From positions 1-64,000 of the forward strand of contig JBCDJJ010000002.1 of the NCBI GenBank assembly GCA_038747915.1: a stretch of DNA of 64,000 nt. The letters run 5' to 3'. Below the pieces are notes generated by a model. That model worked only from the letters and a program-made list of their open reading frames with translations, was not told the origin of the DNA and made no database searches. Position 1 is the first letter of the stretch; the number at the start of each line of letters is the position of its first letter. This DNA comes from JBCDAP01 sp038747915 (GTDB lineage: Bacteria > Planctomycetota > Phycisphaerae > Phycisphaerales > UBA1924). Position numbers and translations under genes: made by a program. Below, one piece after another: positions 54,123-61,378 of the stretch.

Positions 54123-54142
54123 GATCAGGCGTGTGCCTGATC
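54123..54142 (-). terminator. Hairpin directly after the Flp pilin stop codon
   Basis: GATCAGGC/GCCTGATC, an 8-bp perfect stem with a 4-nt loop, starts 2 nt past the TAA. Together with the terminator at 54080 it gives the pilin mRNA two 3' hairpins, which could protect it from exonucleases. Confidence 0.5.
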
Positions 54143-54144
54143 AA

Positions 54145-54375
54145 TTATTTGAAGGTGCCCGCACCGGTGGTCGTCACACCATCTTTCAAAAAGGTGCCTT
54201 CGTCGCGAAGGTTCTTCTGGTTCTCGTTGAACTTGTCGAGGGCGTACTGAGCGAAGAAGTAGATGCCGATCAGGATGACCAGCGCCACGATGATGAGGAG
54301 GATCCACTCGACGGTGTTGGGGCCCGACTCATCGCGGTGCAGCCGGCTGAGGTACGCGCGTGTGCGATCGATCAT
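54145..54375 (-). CDS. flp: Flp-type major pilin
   Basis: This 76-residue type IVb prepilin has a short basic leader ending HRDESG, then the mature part PNTVEWILLIIVALVILIGI with Glu5 and the long hydrophobic helix, and a short charged tail with FNENQKNLRDEG. The cleavage after Gly25 is by the TadV/CpaA-type peptidase. Its length and motif are those of Flp/Pilin_Pil subunits. The ATG at 54375 follows GGAGA. It has its own promoter and hairpins on both sides, as expected for an abundantly made subunit. Confidence 0.85.
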   Translation of the reverse strand: MIDRTRAYLSRLHRDESGPNTVEWILLIIVALVILIGIYFFAQYALDKFNENQKNLRDEGTFLKDGVTTTGAGTFK

Positions 54376-54399
54376 GGGAAATCTCCAGGTTCTGAGCAT

Positions 54400-54426
54400 C
54401 CTCGGTGTGCCCGGAGGGCACCGAGG
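54400..54426 (-). promoter_or_regulatory. 5' hairpin of the Flp pilin mRNA
   Basis: An 11-bp stem (CCTCGG/CCGAGG plus TGCCC/GGGCA with a 2-nt bulge and a GGA loop) begins at the predicted transcription start and is 24 nt before the ATG. Stem-loops at the very 5' end stabilise mRNAs in other bacteria. Confidence 0.45.
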
Positions 54427-54432
54427 CGCGGG

Positions 54433-54461
54433 ATTTATGTTCGGGGATCGATCAGGAGCAA
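54433..54461 (-). promoter_or_regulatory. Promoter of the Flp pilin gene
   Basis: On the minus strand TTGCTC (54461-54456) and ATAAAT (54438-54433) are 17 nt apart; the predicted start is near 54426. Confidence 0.45.
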
Positions 54462-54534
54462 CGACCCCCGCTCTTTCACCATACCTTCGATCGGGCCGCG
54501 CGGCCTGCGAGCTTTGTCGGAATTGCTGCCAAGG

Positions 54535-54792
54535 TCAGGGGATGGGCATGCTCAGGATCCCGACCGTGCGGTAGAAGTGATAATGGATGATGAAGTAGGC
54601 CCCGGTCATCGCGAAGTAGGTCGGCAGGACCACACCCAGCATGACCAGCAGGTACTCCACGCTCAGCTGACCGCGATCGTCGCGGTGCAGCTCGCGGGCC
54701 CACTCGGGGACCAATGACACCTCGAGCGGGTTCGGGCGATGGACCGGCCAACGCTCCACACCTGCCCCAGTTGTATCTGGGCGATCGATCAC
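54535..54792 (-). CDS. Second small pilin-like protein
   Basis: The 85-residue protein has a ~40-residue leader ending RDDRG, then QLSVEYLLVMLGVVLPTYFA, a prepilin-type cleavage point with Glu5 and the hydrophobic helix, and a short tail. It is Flp-like but has a long leader and an aromatic-rich end (YFIIHYHFYRT). Its GTG start overlaps the stop of the upstream ATPase gene (GTGA), so the pair is coupled. It may be a minor pilin or priming subunit. An internal GTG could shorten the leader. Confidence 0.72.
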   Translation of the reverse strand: MIDRPDTTGAGVERWPVHRPNPLEVSLVPEWARELHRDDRGQLSVEYLLVMLGVVLPTYFAMTGAYFIIHYHFYRTVGILSMPIP

Positions 54793-55997
54793 GAGCCCTC
54801 CAACCCAAACATTTTCCGATTAAGCTGAATCCGATCGGCGAGACCCATCCATTTGACCTCCTCGGCGAGGTGCGGCGTCTCACCCGTCCACTTCAGCATG
54901 GGAAACTCGAGGTCCGTGTCCAGCACGAAGAGGTCTTTGGGCTGATATTCGTTCCGCTGCTCGTCGAAGTGGATCTCGGTGATATGGGTGACGAGGCGCC
55001 GGCCGGAGTGCAGGCGGACCGCCTGCACGATCAAGTGGAGCGCATCGGCGATCTGCCGGCGGATGGCGACGATGGGGAGCCCGGAGTCGGCCATCATGCA
55101 CATGGTCTCGAGCCGGCCGCACGCACCCATCGGGGTGTCGGCGTGCAGCGTAGCCATCGAACCGGAGTGCCCGGAACTCATCGCCTGGAGCATGTCGAGC
55201 GCCTCGCCGCGTCGCACCTCACCGACCACGATGCGGTCCGGCCGCATGCGGAGGGTTGCGACGAACAAATCGCGAATCGTGATCTGCCCCTTGCCGTAGG
55301 CGTCGGCAGGACGGGCCTCGAGGGTGACGACATGCTGCTTCTGCAGCTGGAGCTCTCGCGTGTCCTCGATCGTGATGATGCGCTCGGAATCGGGGAAGGC
55401 GTTCGAGAAGATGTTGAGCAGCGTGGTCTTCCCTGACCCGGTGCCACCTGAGATGATGATGTTCTGGGCCGCTTCGACCGCGACGAGGATGAACTCAAGC
55501 GCTTCCGGTGTGACGGCCTTCACATCGATCAGGAAGCTGGGATCGATGGCCTTCTTGGCAAACTTTCGGATGTTGACCGAGACACCGCGACCACTGATCG
55601 GCGGCAAGATGATGCAGATACGGCTGCCATCGGGCAATCGGCCGTCGAGGATGGGCTCTTCCTCGGTGATCGACTTTCCGACAAACTGGGCAATGTGGTT
55701 GGCCGCAGCCCGAACGGCGTGATCGTCCTTGAAGGTCAGCCCGGTGTGCTCGATGCGGCCCTTGCGCTCGACGAACACGTCTTCCGGGCCGTTGATCATG
55801 ATCTCGGAGACCGTCTCGTCGTCGAGCAGCTCGAGAATCGGACTCAGGAAAAACCGCATTGATTTGCGGAAGGCAATGGCCTCGCCGGTCTCACGCGCGG
55901 GCGGTGCCGCGTGGCCGTTGGCGACTTCGGTGGCGGTCTGTGTCATACCGGCTCCGGGCAGGGGGTCTTCGGTGACGATACCAGCGGGATCGGCCAT
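54789..55997 (-). CDS. Second TadA/CpaF secretion ATPase, without FHA domain
   Basis: The 402-residue ATPase has Walker [10 protein letters not shown] at 184-192, ITIEDTRELQLQ, Walker B RPDRIVVGEVRRGEALDML and SGHSGSMATLHADTP. There is no FHA domain and the N-terminal domain is shorter than in the FHA version, though the two are clearly paralogues. It may act on the Flp pilus in the opposite direction, or serve the pilin encoded next to it. The start is uncertain: an ATG at 55946 has GGAG in front of it; 55997 has none. Confidence 0.9.
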   Translation of the reverse strand: MADPAGIVTEDPLPGAGMTQTATEVANGHAAPPARETGEAIAFRKSMRFFLSPILELLDDETVSEIMINGPEDVFVERKGRIEHTGLTFKDDHAVRAAANHIAQFVGKSITEEEPILDGRLPDGSRICIILPPISGRGVSVNIRKFAKKAIDPSFLIDVKAVTPEALEFILVAVEAAQNIIISGGTGSGKTTLLNIFSNAFPDSERIITIEDTRELQLQKQHVVTLEARPADAYGKGQITIRDLFVATLRMRPDRIVVGEVRRGEALDMLQAMSSGHSGSMATLHADTPMGACGRLETMCMMADSGLPIVAIRRQIADALHLIVQAVRLHSGRRLVTHITEIHFDEQRNEYQPKDLFVLDTDLEFPMLKWTGETPHLAEEVKWMGLADRIQLNRKMFGLEGS

Positions 55998-56068
55998 CGC
56001 TGTTGAGGAAGATGCGGAATCCGCAAGTGGAAGAGTGGAGATGCCCGATCGTTTGGGTTAGCTTGCCC

Positions 56069-56098
56069 TATATAAAGCTGATGGGTCGGTTTGTCTGA
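56069..56098 (+). promoter_or_regulatory. TATATA box followed by a five-codon open frame upstream of the secretin
   Basis: TATATA at 56069-56074 ends 6 nt before an ATG at 56081, which opens a five-codon frame (MGRFV) ending at 56096-56098. The secretin ATG with its own GGGGAGG is 46 nt further on. The box may serve transcription in either direction. Confidence 0.35.
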
Positions 56099-56144
56099 GC
56101 CATCCATGCGACCGGATCACGCCACCCCGGGGAGGCACCACCCG

Positions 56145-58568
56145 ATGCCGCTGCGACACCCGCGATCCGCATCTCTGCTGCTCGGCGCACTCTTGGCCGC
56201 GCTCGCGCTCCTCTGGACACCGCACGCGTTCGCGCAGGGTGCACCCAACCTCTCGGCACTGGTCGATCCGATCAATGACGCCGGCGACGATGCCGAGGAA
56301 TCGGCATCCTTCCTGAGCGTCCGAGTTGATAGCGAGCTCAACGTCGACCTGTTCGCGACAAATGCCGACCTGCTCGAGGTGCTTCAGCAGCTCGCGGTGC
56401 AGTCGAGGCGGAATATCGTCCCCGAGAGTTCCGTGCAAGGCCGCGTGACAGCGAACCTCTCGGGCGTGCCGCTCCTGCGGGCCGTGGATGTCGTTCTTGC
56501 GGCGACGGGGTACATCGCTCAGGAGCGCGACGGGTTCATCTTTGTGACGCGCGATGCCGCTGCGGGCGTGCTCGAGCTGAGCGTTTCCGAGTACCTCACG
56601 GTGGATCTCACCGCGAACGCGGCGGAGTTGCTCGATGTGTTGCAGCGGCTTGCGCTCGAGTCGAACCGCAACATCGTCCCAAGCCCCGGCGTGATGGGCC
56701 AGGTGACGGCGAATGTGCGCGATGCGCCGTTTTACGATGCGCTCGAGGCCGTGCTCCACGCCAACGGCTTCGGGTACATCGAGCGCGGCGATTTCATCTT
56801 CGTGTACCCCTACCAGGAACTCCAGGCGATCGGCCGCGTGGCGAACCGGCCCGACACGCGCGTGGTGAAGCTCGACTACATGCTCGCGGAGGATGCGATC
56901 CGCTTCGCGACCCCTCTGCTCTCACCCGAGGGCCGCGTGGAGGCGACGATCGACCCGGTGGAGGCGACGGGCGACACCTCATCGACCCTAGGTGGCTCGG
57001 AAAGCGGCGACATCGACGATCCGGTGTACGCGCCCGACGAGAACCGCTACTCGCTCGCGAACGCGGTGGTGATCTACGACTACCCAGACTTCGCCGACGA
57101 GGTCGAGGAACTGCTCCGATCCCTCGACACCTCGCCGGCGCAGGTCCTCATCGAAGCCACGGTGCTCCAGACGACGCTCGACGAAGCCAACGCCTTCGGG
57201 GTCGACTTCGCCTTCCTGCCCGATGTGCAGCTCACCGACTTCTTCGGCTTCGGTAGCATCTTCAACCCCATCGGCTTCGATAGCGAGGATCCGGCGTCGG
57301 ATACCGCGCCAGCGGCCCCTGCCCCCCAAAACCGCTCGTTCACCACGGTGACAGCGGGCAACACCGGCGGCGGCGAGGCGACCGTCCGCGCCGGCATCAT
57401 GATCGAGGATGAGATCGGGATCTTCATCCGCGCGCTCGATCGCGTGTCGGACGTCTCGCTGCTCTCCAACCCCAAGGTCATGACACTCAACCGCCAGCGG
57501 GCTCGCATCTTCGTGGGCGCGCGCGTGGGGTACACAACCTCCTCCCAGTCGGGGGGCGACCTCTTCGGCAACACCGTCGAGATCCAGTTCATCAACGAGG
57601 GCATCGAGCTTGACTTCCGCCCGTTCATCCAGGAGGACGACACCGTCCGTCTCGAACTCTCGCCGCGCATCTCCGATGTGACGTTCACGCAGCAGTCGAG
57701 CGCGACCGGGCTGATCGACGTGCCGACGCAGGCCTTGCAGATCGTTTCCACACACGTGACGGTGCCCAAGGGAACGACCGCGGTGCTCGGCGGCCTGTTC
57801 ACCGAGGACACCACGGTCTCGCGGCAGCAGGTGCCGATCTTGGGCGACATGCCGCTCGTCGGCGGTGCCTTCCGCGGGCACGACGACATGACCATGCGGA
57901 GCGAGATCATCTTCCTGATCAAGCCCACGATTATGAGCGAAGCACAGCAGGTGCGGGTGGGCGACGAGGCCGAGGCAACCGTGGATGCCGTCCGCGTGGG
58001 CACGCGGCAAGGACTGTTGTTCTGGTCGAAGGAGCAGCAGACCAGCCGACTCAATGTCGAGGCGGAACGCCTCGCCGCCGAAGGCAAGGTCGAAGAGGCG
58101 TTGTGGGCCCTCCGCCGATCGCTCGAGCTCAAGCCGAATCAGCCCGACGCGGTCCGCCTACGCGAGGAACTGATCAACGAGCCGAACTGGTGGCCCAGCC
58201 GGTCGATGCTCGACCGCATCGCGCGAGCGCACGTCGACGCGATGCTGAGCGAGCAGGGGCGGCAGGCCAACGCGGACGAGTGGGACGCCCAGCGGGAACG
58301 CGCCGCGGCCCGGCTGCTGTTCGAGGAGGCCGAGTACCTCGAACTTCGGATGCACCCGCTGTTCAATCTGGTCCCCGTGCTCCCGCCGCTCGCTGAAGGC
58401 GAGGGCGGCGAGGACGAAGGTGATGCCGAGGGCGGAGAGGGTGAAGACGCCGGTGCATCGCAGCCGTCCGGCACGACCTCGGACTCGAACTCGGAGGATG
58501 CTCCAGAGCTTCCCGACCTTCCAGAGACCCCGGACATCCCTGAGATCCCCGGGCTCCCCACGCCATGA
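56145..58568 (+). CDS. Secretin with two STN-like repeats
   Basis: The 807-residue outer-membrane protein has a signal peptide (LLLGALLAALALLW, cleavage near AFA-QG at 29-30). Two similar STN-like domains (about 65-140 and 150-215, sharing LLxVLQxLAxxSxRNIVP and GxVTANxxxxP) precede secretin N-domain repeats and the pore-forming secretin domain (about 420-605; VPKGTTAVLGGLFTED, VPILGDMPLVGGAF, IIFLIKPTI). A C-terminal region of ~200 residues ends in an acidic, Pro-rich tail. It probably forms the outer-membrane channel for the Tad pilus, though general secretin or PilQ-type use cannot be excluded. The ATG at 56145 follows GGGGAGG; the upstream in-frame ATG does not. TadD-like gene overlaps its stop (ATGA). 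Confidence 0.85.
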   Translation: MPLRHPRSASLLLGALLAALALLWTPHAFAQGAPNLSALVDPINDAGDDAEESASFLSVRVDSELNVDLFATNADLLEVLQQLAVQSRRNIVPESSVQGRVTANLSGVPLLRAVDVVLAATGYIAQERDGFIFVTRDAAAGVLELSVSEYLTVDLTANAAELLDVLQRLALESNRNIVPSPGVMGQVTANVRDAPFYDALEAVLHANGFGYIERGDFIFVYPYQELQAIGRVANRPDTRVVKLDYMLAEDAIRFATPLLSPEGRVEATIDPVEATGDTSSTLGGSESGDIDDPVYAPDENRYSLANAVVIYDYPDFADEVEELLRSLDTSPAQVLIEATVLQTTLDEANAFGVDFAFLPDVQLTDFFGFGSIFNPIGFDSEDPASDTAPAAPAPQNRSFTTVTAGNTGGGEATVRAGIMIEDEIGIFIRALDRVSDVSLLSNPKVMTLNRQRARIFVGARVGYTTSSQSGGDLFGNTVEIQFINEGIELDFRPFIQEDDTVRLELSPRISDVTFTQQSSATGLIDVPTQALQIVSTHVTVPKGTTAVLGGLFTEDTTVSRQQVPILGDMPLVGGAFRGHDDMTMRSEIIFLIKPTIMSEAQQVRVGDEAEATVDAVRVGTRQGLLFWSKEQQTSRLNVEAERLAAEGKVEEALWALRRSLELKPNQPDAVRLREELINEPNWWPSRSMLDRIARAHVDAMLSEQGRQANADEWDAQRERAAARLLFEEAEYLELRMHPLFNLVPVLPPLAEGEGGEDEGDAEGGEGEDAGASQPSGTTSDSNSEDAPELPDLPETPDIPEIPGLPTP

Positions 58569-59812
58569 GGATCGTCACGTCCATCTCGCTCGCGTGCGGC
58601 CTCGTGGTCGCGCTCGCGGGGTGCCAAGCCGGGCACGGCGAGTACACGACCGAGGCGCGCGACAACGCGATCGACCGGTTGAACGCGCTCAAGTCGGGCA
58701 CCTCGTGGGAGATGGGCTCGACCGAACTCCGAGCGGGCAACGTCGACCGGGCGTACGACCATGCTGTGGAGTCGCTCTCGCTCACGCCTGAGAACCCACA
58801 GGGGCACCTGCTGCTTGCGCGTGTGCAGATCGAACGGGGCGAATTCGATGGAGCGATGAGCTCGCTCGACCGGGCGCTCGAGCTCGATCCTGGGCTCGCT
58901 GAGCCGCACTACTACCGAGGGGTCGTGCTGGAACGGTTTGGGCAGCCGCGTGCCGCGGTCGCGTCGTTCCAGCGGGCCCTCGAGCTCGACCCGACCGAGG
59001 TGCAGTACCTGCTGGCCGCGGTCGAGATGATGATCGAGGCAGGCGATCTCGGCGGTGCCACCGACCTACTCGCCGAGCACGAGTTCCGCTTCCGCTTCTC
59101 TCCCGCGATCCGCCAGACCGCGGGCCACATCGCCATGATGCGGGGAGATGTCGAAAAGGCCGCCGCGGAGTTCCGCGAGGCGTCGCTCCTGGCACCCGAT
59201 GATCACGCGGTGCTCGAGGACCTCGCTCGAGCACGGATCAAGCTCGGGCAGTACGCCGAGGCCGAGCGCTCGCTCGAGCGGCTGTTCATCGACTACGCGC
59301 CGATCGGAACCGATGCCAGCGAAGCCGAGGCGGCAGCGGAGCGGGCGGATCTGCTGCACATGCACGCGCGGTGTCTCATCGAGCTCGACCGCCCGCTTGA
59401 CGCGCGGCAGATTCTGCACGAGCTGACGCGCTCGCCCGGCGGCGAGAACGATGTCGAGGCGTGGGTCCACCTTGGCACCGTCTCGATCATTCTTGAAGAC
59501 CCGAGGGGACTCCGACGGGCGGCCCAGCGGCTGATCGCGATCGCGCCGCAGCGGTACGAGGGCTATTACTTGCTCGCGCTGTGGCAGCAGGCCAACGACG
59601 GCCCGCGGGCGGCACTCGCGGTGCTCGACAAAGCCGTCCCGCGCGCCGAGGTGGTTGGCAATGCCCAGCCGGCGAACCTGCAAGCGGTGCTGTACGCCCA
59701 GCTCGGTGAGTCCGCCCGTGCCGCGGAGGCGGCTGCAGCGGCCTTGCGTGCCGATCCGACCGACGCGCGGGCACGTGCGCTGCACGATGCGCTGACCACC
59801 GCGACCAACTGA
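58565..59812 (+). CDS. TadD-like TPR lipoprotein
   Basis: The 415-residue protein has a lipoprotein signal (LVVALAGC, acylated Cys20) and a run of TPR helices: NPQGHLLLARVQIERGEFDGA, AEPHYYRGVVLERFGQPRAAV, GHIAMMRGDVEKAAAEFREA and more. TPR lipoproteins such as TadD and PilF help the secretin insert or multimerise; the ATGA overlap with the secretin gene supports that role. An outer-membrane, periplasm-facing location is inferred. The Tad region ends here. Confidence 0.85.
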   Translation: MRIVTSISLACGLVVALAGCQAGHGEYTTEARDNAIDRLNALKSGTSWEMGSTELRAGNVDRAYDHAVESLSLTPENPQGHLLLARVQIERGEFDGAMSSLDRALELDPGLAEPHYYRGVVLERFGQPRAAVASFQRALELDPTEVQYLLAAVEMMIEAGDLGGATDLLAEHEFRFRFSPAIRQTAGHIAMMRGDVEKAAAEFREASLLAPDDHAVLEDLARARIKLGQYAEAERSLERLFIDYAPIGTDASEAEAAAERADLLHMHARCLIELDRPLDARQILHELTRSPGGENDVEAWVHLGTVSIILEDPRGLRRAAQRLIAIAPQRYEGYYLLALWQQANDGPRAALAVLDKAVPRAEVVGNAQPANLQAVLYAQLGESARAAEAAAAALRADPTDARARALHDALTTATN

Positions 59813-59831
59813 GTTTCACGCGGGTCGAACC

Positions 59832-60392
59832 ATGCCCGAGCCAGACGATCCCGCATCGCCCACCAACCCGTTTGGCCTCTTCGGCCTCGAGCCGAGTATC
59901 GATCTCGATCGGGCGGGCTTGGAGCGCGCGTGGCTCCGGTTGTCGGCGAAGCTTCATCCCGATCGTGTGAGCGAGTCGGAACGCGAGGCCGCTCAGGCGC
60001 GCCTGGCGGTGCTCAACGATGCCAAAGCCGCGCTGGATGACGACGAGCGCCGGGCCAACCTCGTCCATGCGCACCTCGGTGGCCCTTCAGCGAGCGACGA
60101 CAAGACGCTCCCCGAGGGTCTGCTCGAGCACACCCTCGCCGAACGGATGGCGATCGAGGACGCCGCGGCGAGCGGTAACACCGAAGAAATCGCTCGTCTG
60201 CGCGAGGAGGTTGCGGAACGAGAACAGCGCCTCGGCGCCACGGTGAAGGCGCTCCTCGAGCGTGCCGCGGCACACGCCGACGGCGACGACCACCGCACAC
60301 GCGCCCTCGCCGAGGCTCGCGTGCAGCTCAACGCCTGGCGCTACCTCGGCCGCATGCGCGAGCGACTCGAGGGTGGCAGCGATTTGAATTGA
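59832..60392 (+). CDS. hscB: HscB-like J-domain co-chaperone
   Basis: The 186-residue protein has an N-terminal J domain with the HPD motif at 42-44 (SAKLHPDRVSESE) and a C-terminal four-helix-type region (LEHTLAERMAIEDAAASGN, REEVAEREQRLGATVKALL), as in HscB, which passes iron-sulphur clusters from IscU to HscA. The usual neighbours (iscU, hscA, fdx) are not in the window, so the assignment rests on domain order. It has no clear SD and stands between TadD and aat. Confidence 0.75.
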   Translation: MPEPDDPASPTNPFGLFGLEPSIDLDRAGLERAWLRLSAKLHPDRVSESEREAAQARLAVLNDAKAALDDDERRANLVHAHLGGPSASDDKTLPEGLLEHTLAERMAIEDAAASGNTEEIARLREEVAEREQRLGATVKALLERAAAHADGDDHRTRALAEARVQLNAWRYLGRMRERLEGGSDLN

Positions 60393-60437
60393 ATCAACAC
60401 TGACGATTTCAACGACTGAATCTGCTCGGCACCGCGG

Positions 60438-61130
60438 TCATCGCGAGCGTGGATCGAGTTCCTGCCATCGATCCGGCTGATGAACCGCCTTGATGAGCTG
60501 GAAGCGGAAGTCGTCCGCATCGATCTCAACCACACCGAAACGAGCGATATGCGGGTTTGTGAACTGGGTATCGAGCATCGCGTACCTACATGCCCGCAGG
60601 TGCTCGATCAACGCGATCAGGCAGACCTTGGAGGCGTCGGTGCCGTCCAGCGGGTGGCGTGAGCCGTCGACGAGCCTGGGCCTGGCACGGTGGAACTTGG
60701 ACTCGGCGAAGAACGCCGCGCCGATGCTGACGCCGAACACTCCGCCGACGAGTGCGCGCTCGCCGGTGTCTCGGTGGGTCCGCCAGGCCTCGACCGAGTG
60801 GGCATGGCCGCGGGCGTGCAGCTCCTCGTACCACCCCACCATGATGTCAGCGATCCACGTGCGATCCTCGACGGTGCCGGACAGGATGCGTGGCGCGGCG
60901 CACCCACCGACGACCTCGGCGAAGGCCTGGTCGGTCGTGAGTTCGAATCGGTTGGCTCGGAGAGTGCGGGCGAGCGATCGGGGGATGTGGGGGACCGCGG
61001 GGTCATCGAGGGGGATCACACCACGGCGGGGCGGGTCGACGAGGTAGACCGAGCCCGTGCGGGTGTCGGCCATGGGGAAGGCCCCGCCCCGGTACGCGGC
61101 GAGCAGGATGTCGACAAGGTCGCGTTGCAT
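60438..61130 (-). CDS. aat: Leucyl/phenylalanyl-tRNA-protein transferase
   Basis: Aat adds Leu or Phe from tRNA to proteins with N-terminal Arg or Lys, creating N-degrons read by ClpS. The 230-residue protein has YRGGAFPMAD, LVGGVFGVSIGAAFFAESKF, the ASKVCLIALIEHL region and MLDTQFTNPHIARFGVVEI. The substitution of VDGSRHPLDGTD-type sequence near the middle looks like a small insertion. I chose the ATG at 61130; a TTG 36 bases upstream is the only alternative. It is close to, and divergent from, the tRNA-Lys gene. Confidence 0.9.
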   Translation of the reverse strand: MQRDLVDILLAAYRGGAFPMADTRTGSVYLVDPPRRGVIPLDDPAVPHIPRSLARTLRANRFELTTDQAFAEVVGGCAAPRILSGTVEDRTWIADIMVGWYEELHARGHAHSVEAWRTHRDTGERALVGGVFGVSIGAAFFAESKFHRARPRLVDGSRHPLDGTDASKVCLIALIEHLRACRYAMLDTQFTNPHIARFGVVEIDADDFRFQLIKAVHQPDRWQELDPRSR

Positions 61131-61206
61131 CGTGCCGTCGGGATTCGTCGAAGAGGGGGATATCAAAGACGATACGAGGAGTTGCGGACGACTTGGGGGA
61201 ACGGGC

Positions 61207-61212
61207 TACACT
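61207..61212 (+). promoter_or_regulatory. Candidate -10 box TACACT of the tRNA-Lys gene
   Basis: TACACT lies 58 nt before the tRNA. A TTGCGG about 19 nt upstream could be the -35. Confidence 0.35.
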
Positions 61213-61270
61213 TTCCTCTTGGTTCAGGCACGCCGGGCGAGTCGACCGCGTGCCGTATGGAGTTCATCAC

Positions 61271-61343
61271 GGGGACTTAGCTCAGTCGGTAGAGCATCGG
61301 CCTTTTAAGCCGCTGGTCCAGGGTTCGAGTCCCTGAGTCCCCA
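61271..61343 (+). tRNA. tRNA-Lys (anticodon UUU)
   Basis: The 73-nt cloverleaf has a perfect 7-bp acceptor stem GGGGACT/AGTCCCC, D stem GCTC/GAGC, anticodon loop CTTTTAA with TTT at 61304-61306, variable loop TGGTC, a 5-bp T stem with TTCGAGT loop and A73 as discriminator. The first anticodon-stem pair (T-C) is mismatched. No CCA is encoded. It reads AAA and AAG codons. Confidence 0.97.
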
Positions 61344-61378
61344 CTGCGGAGCGAGGGCCCGAGGAGCGCCATCAGGTC

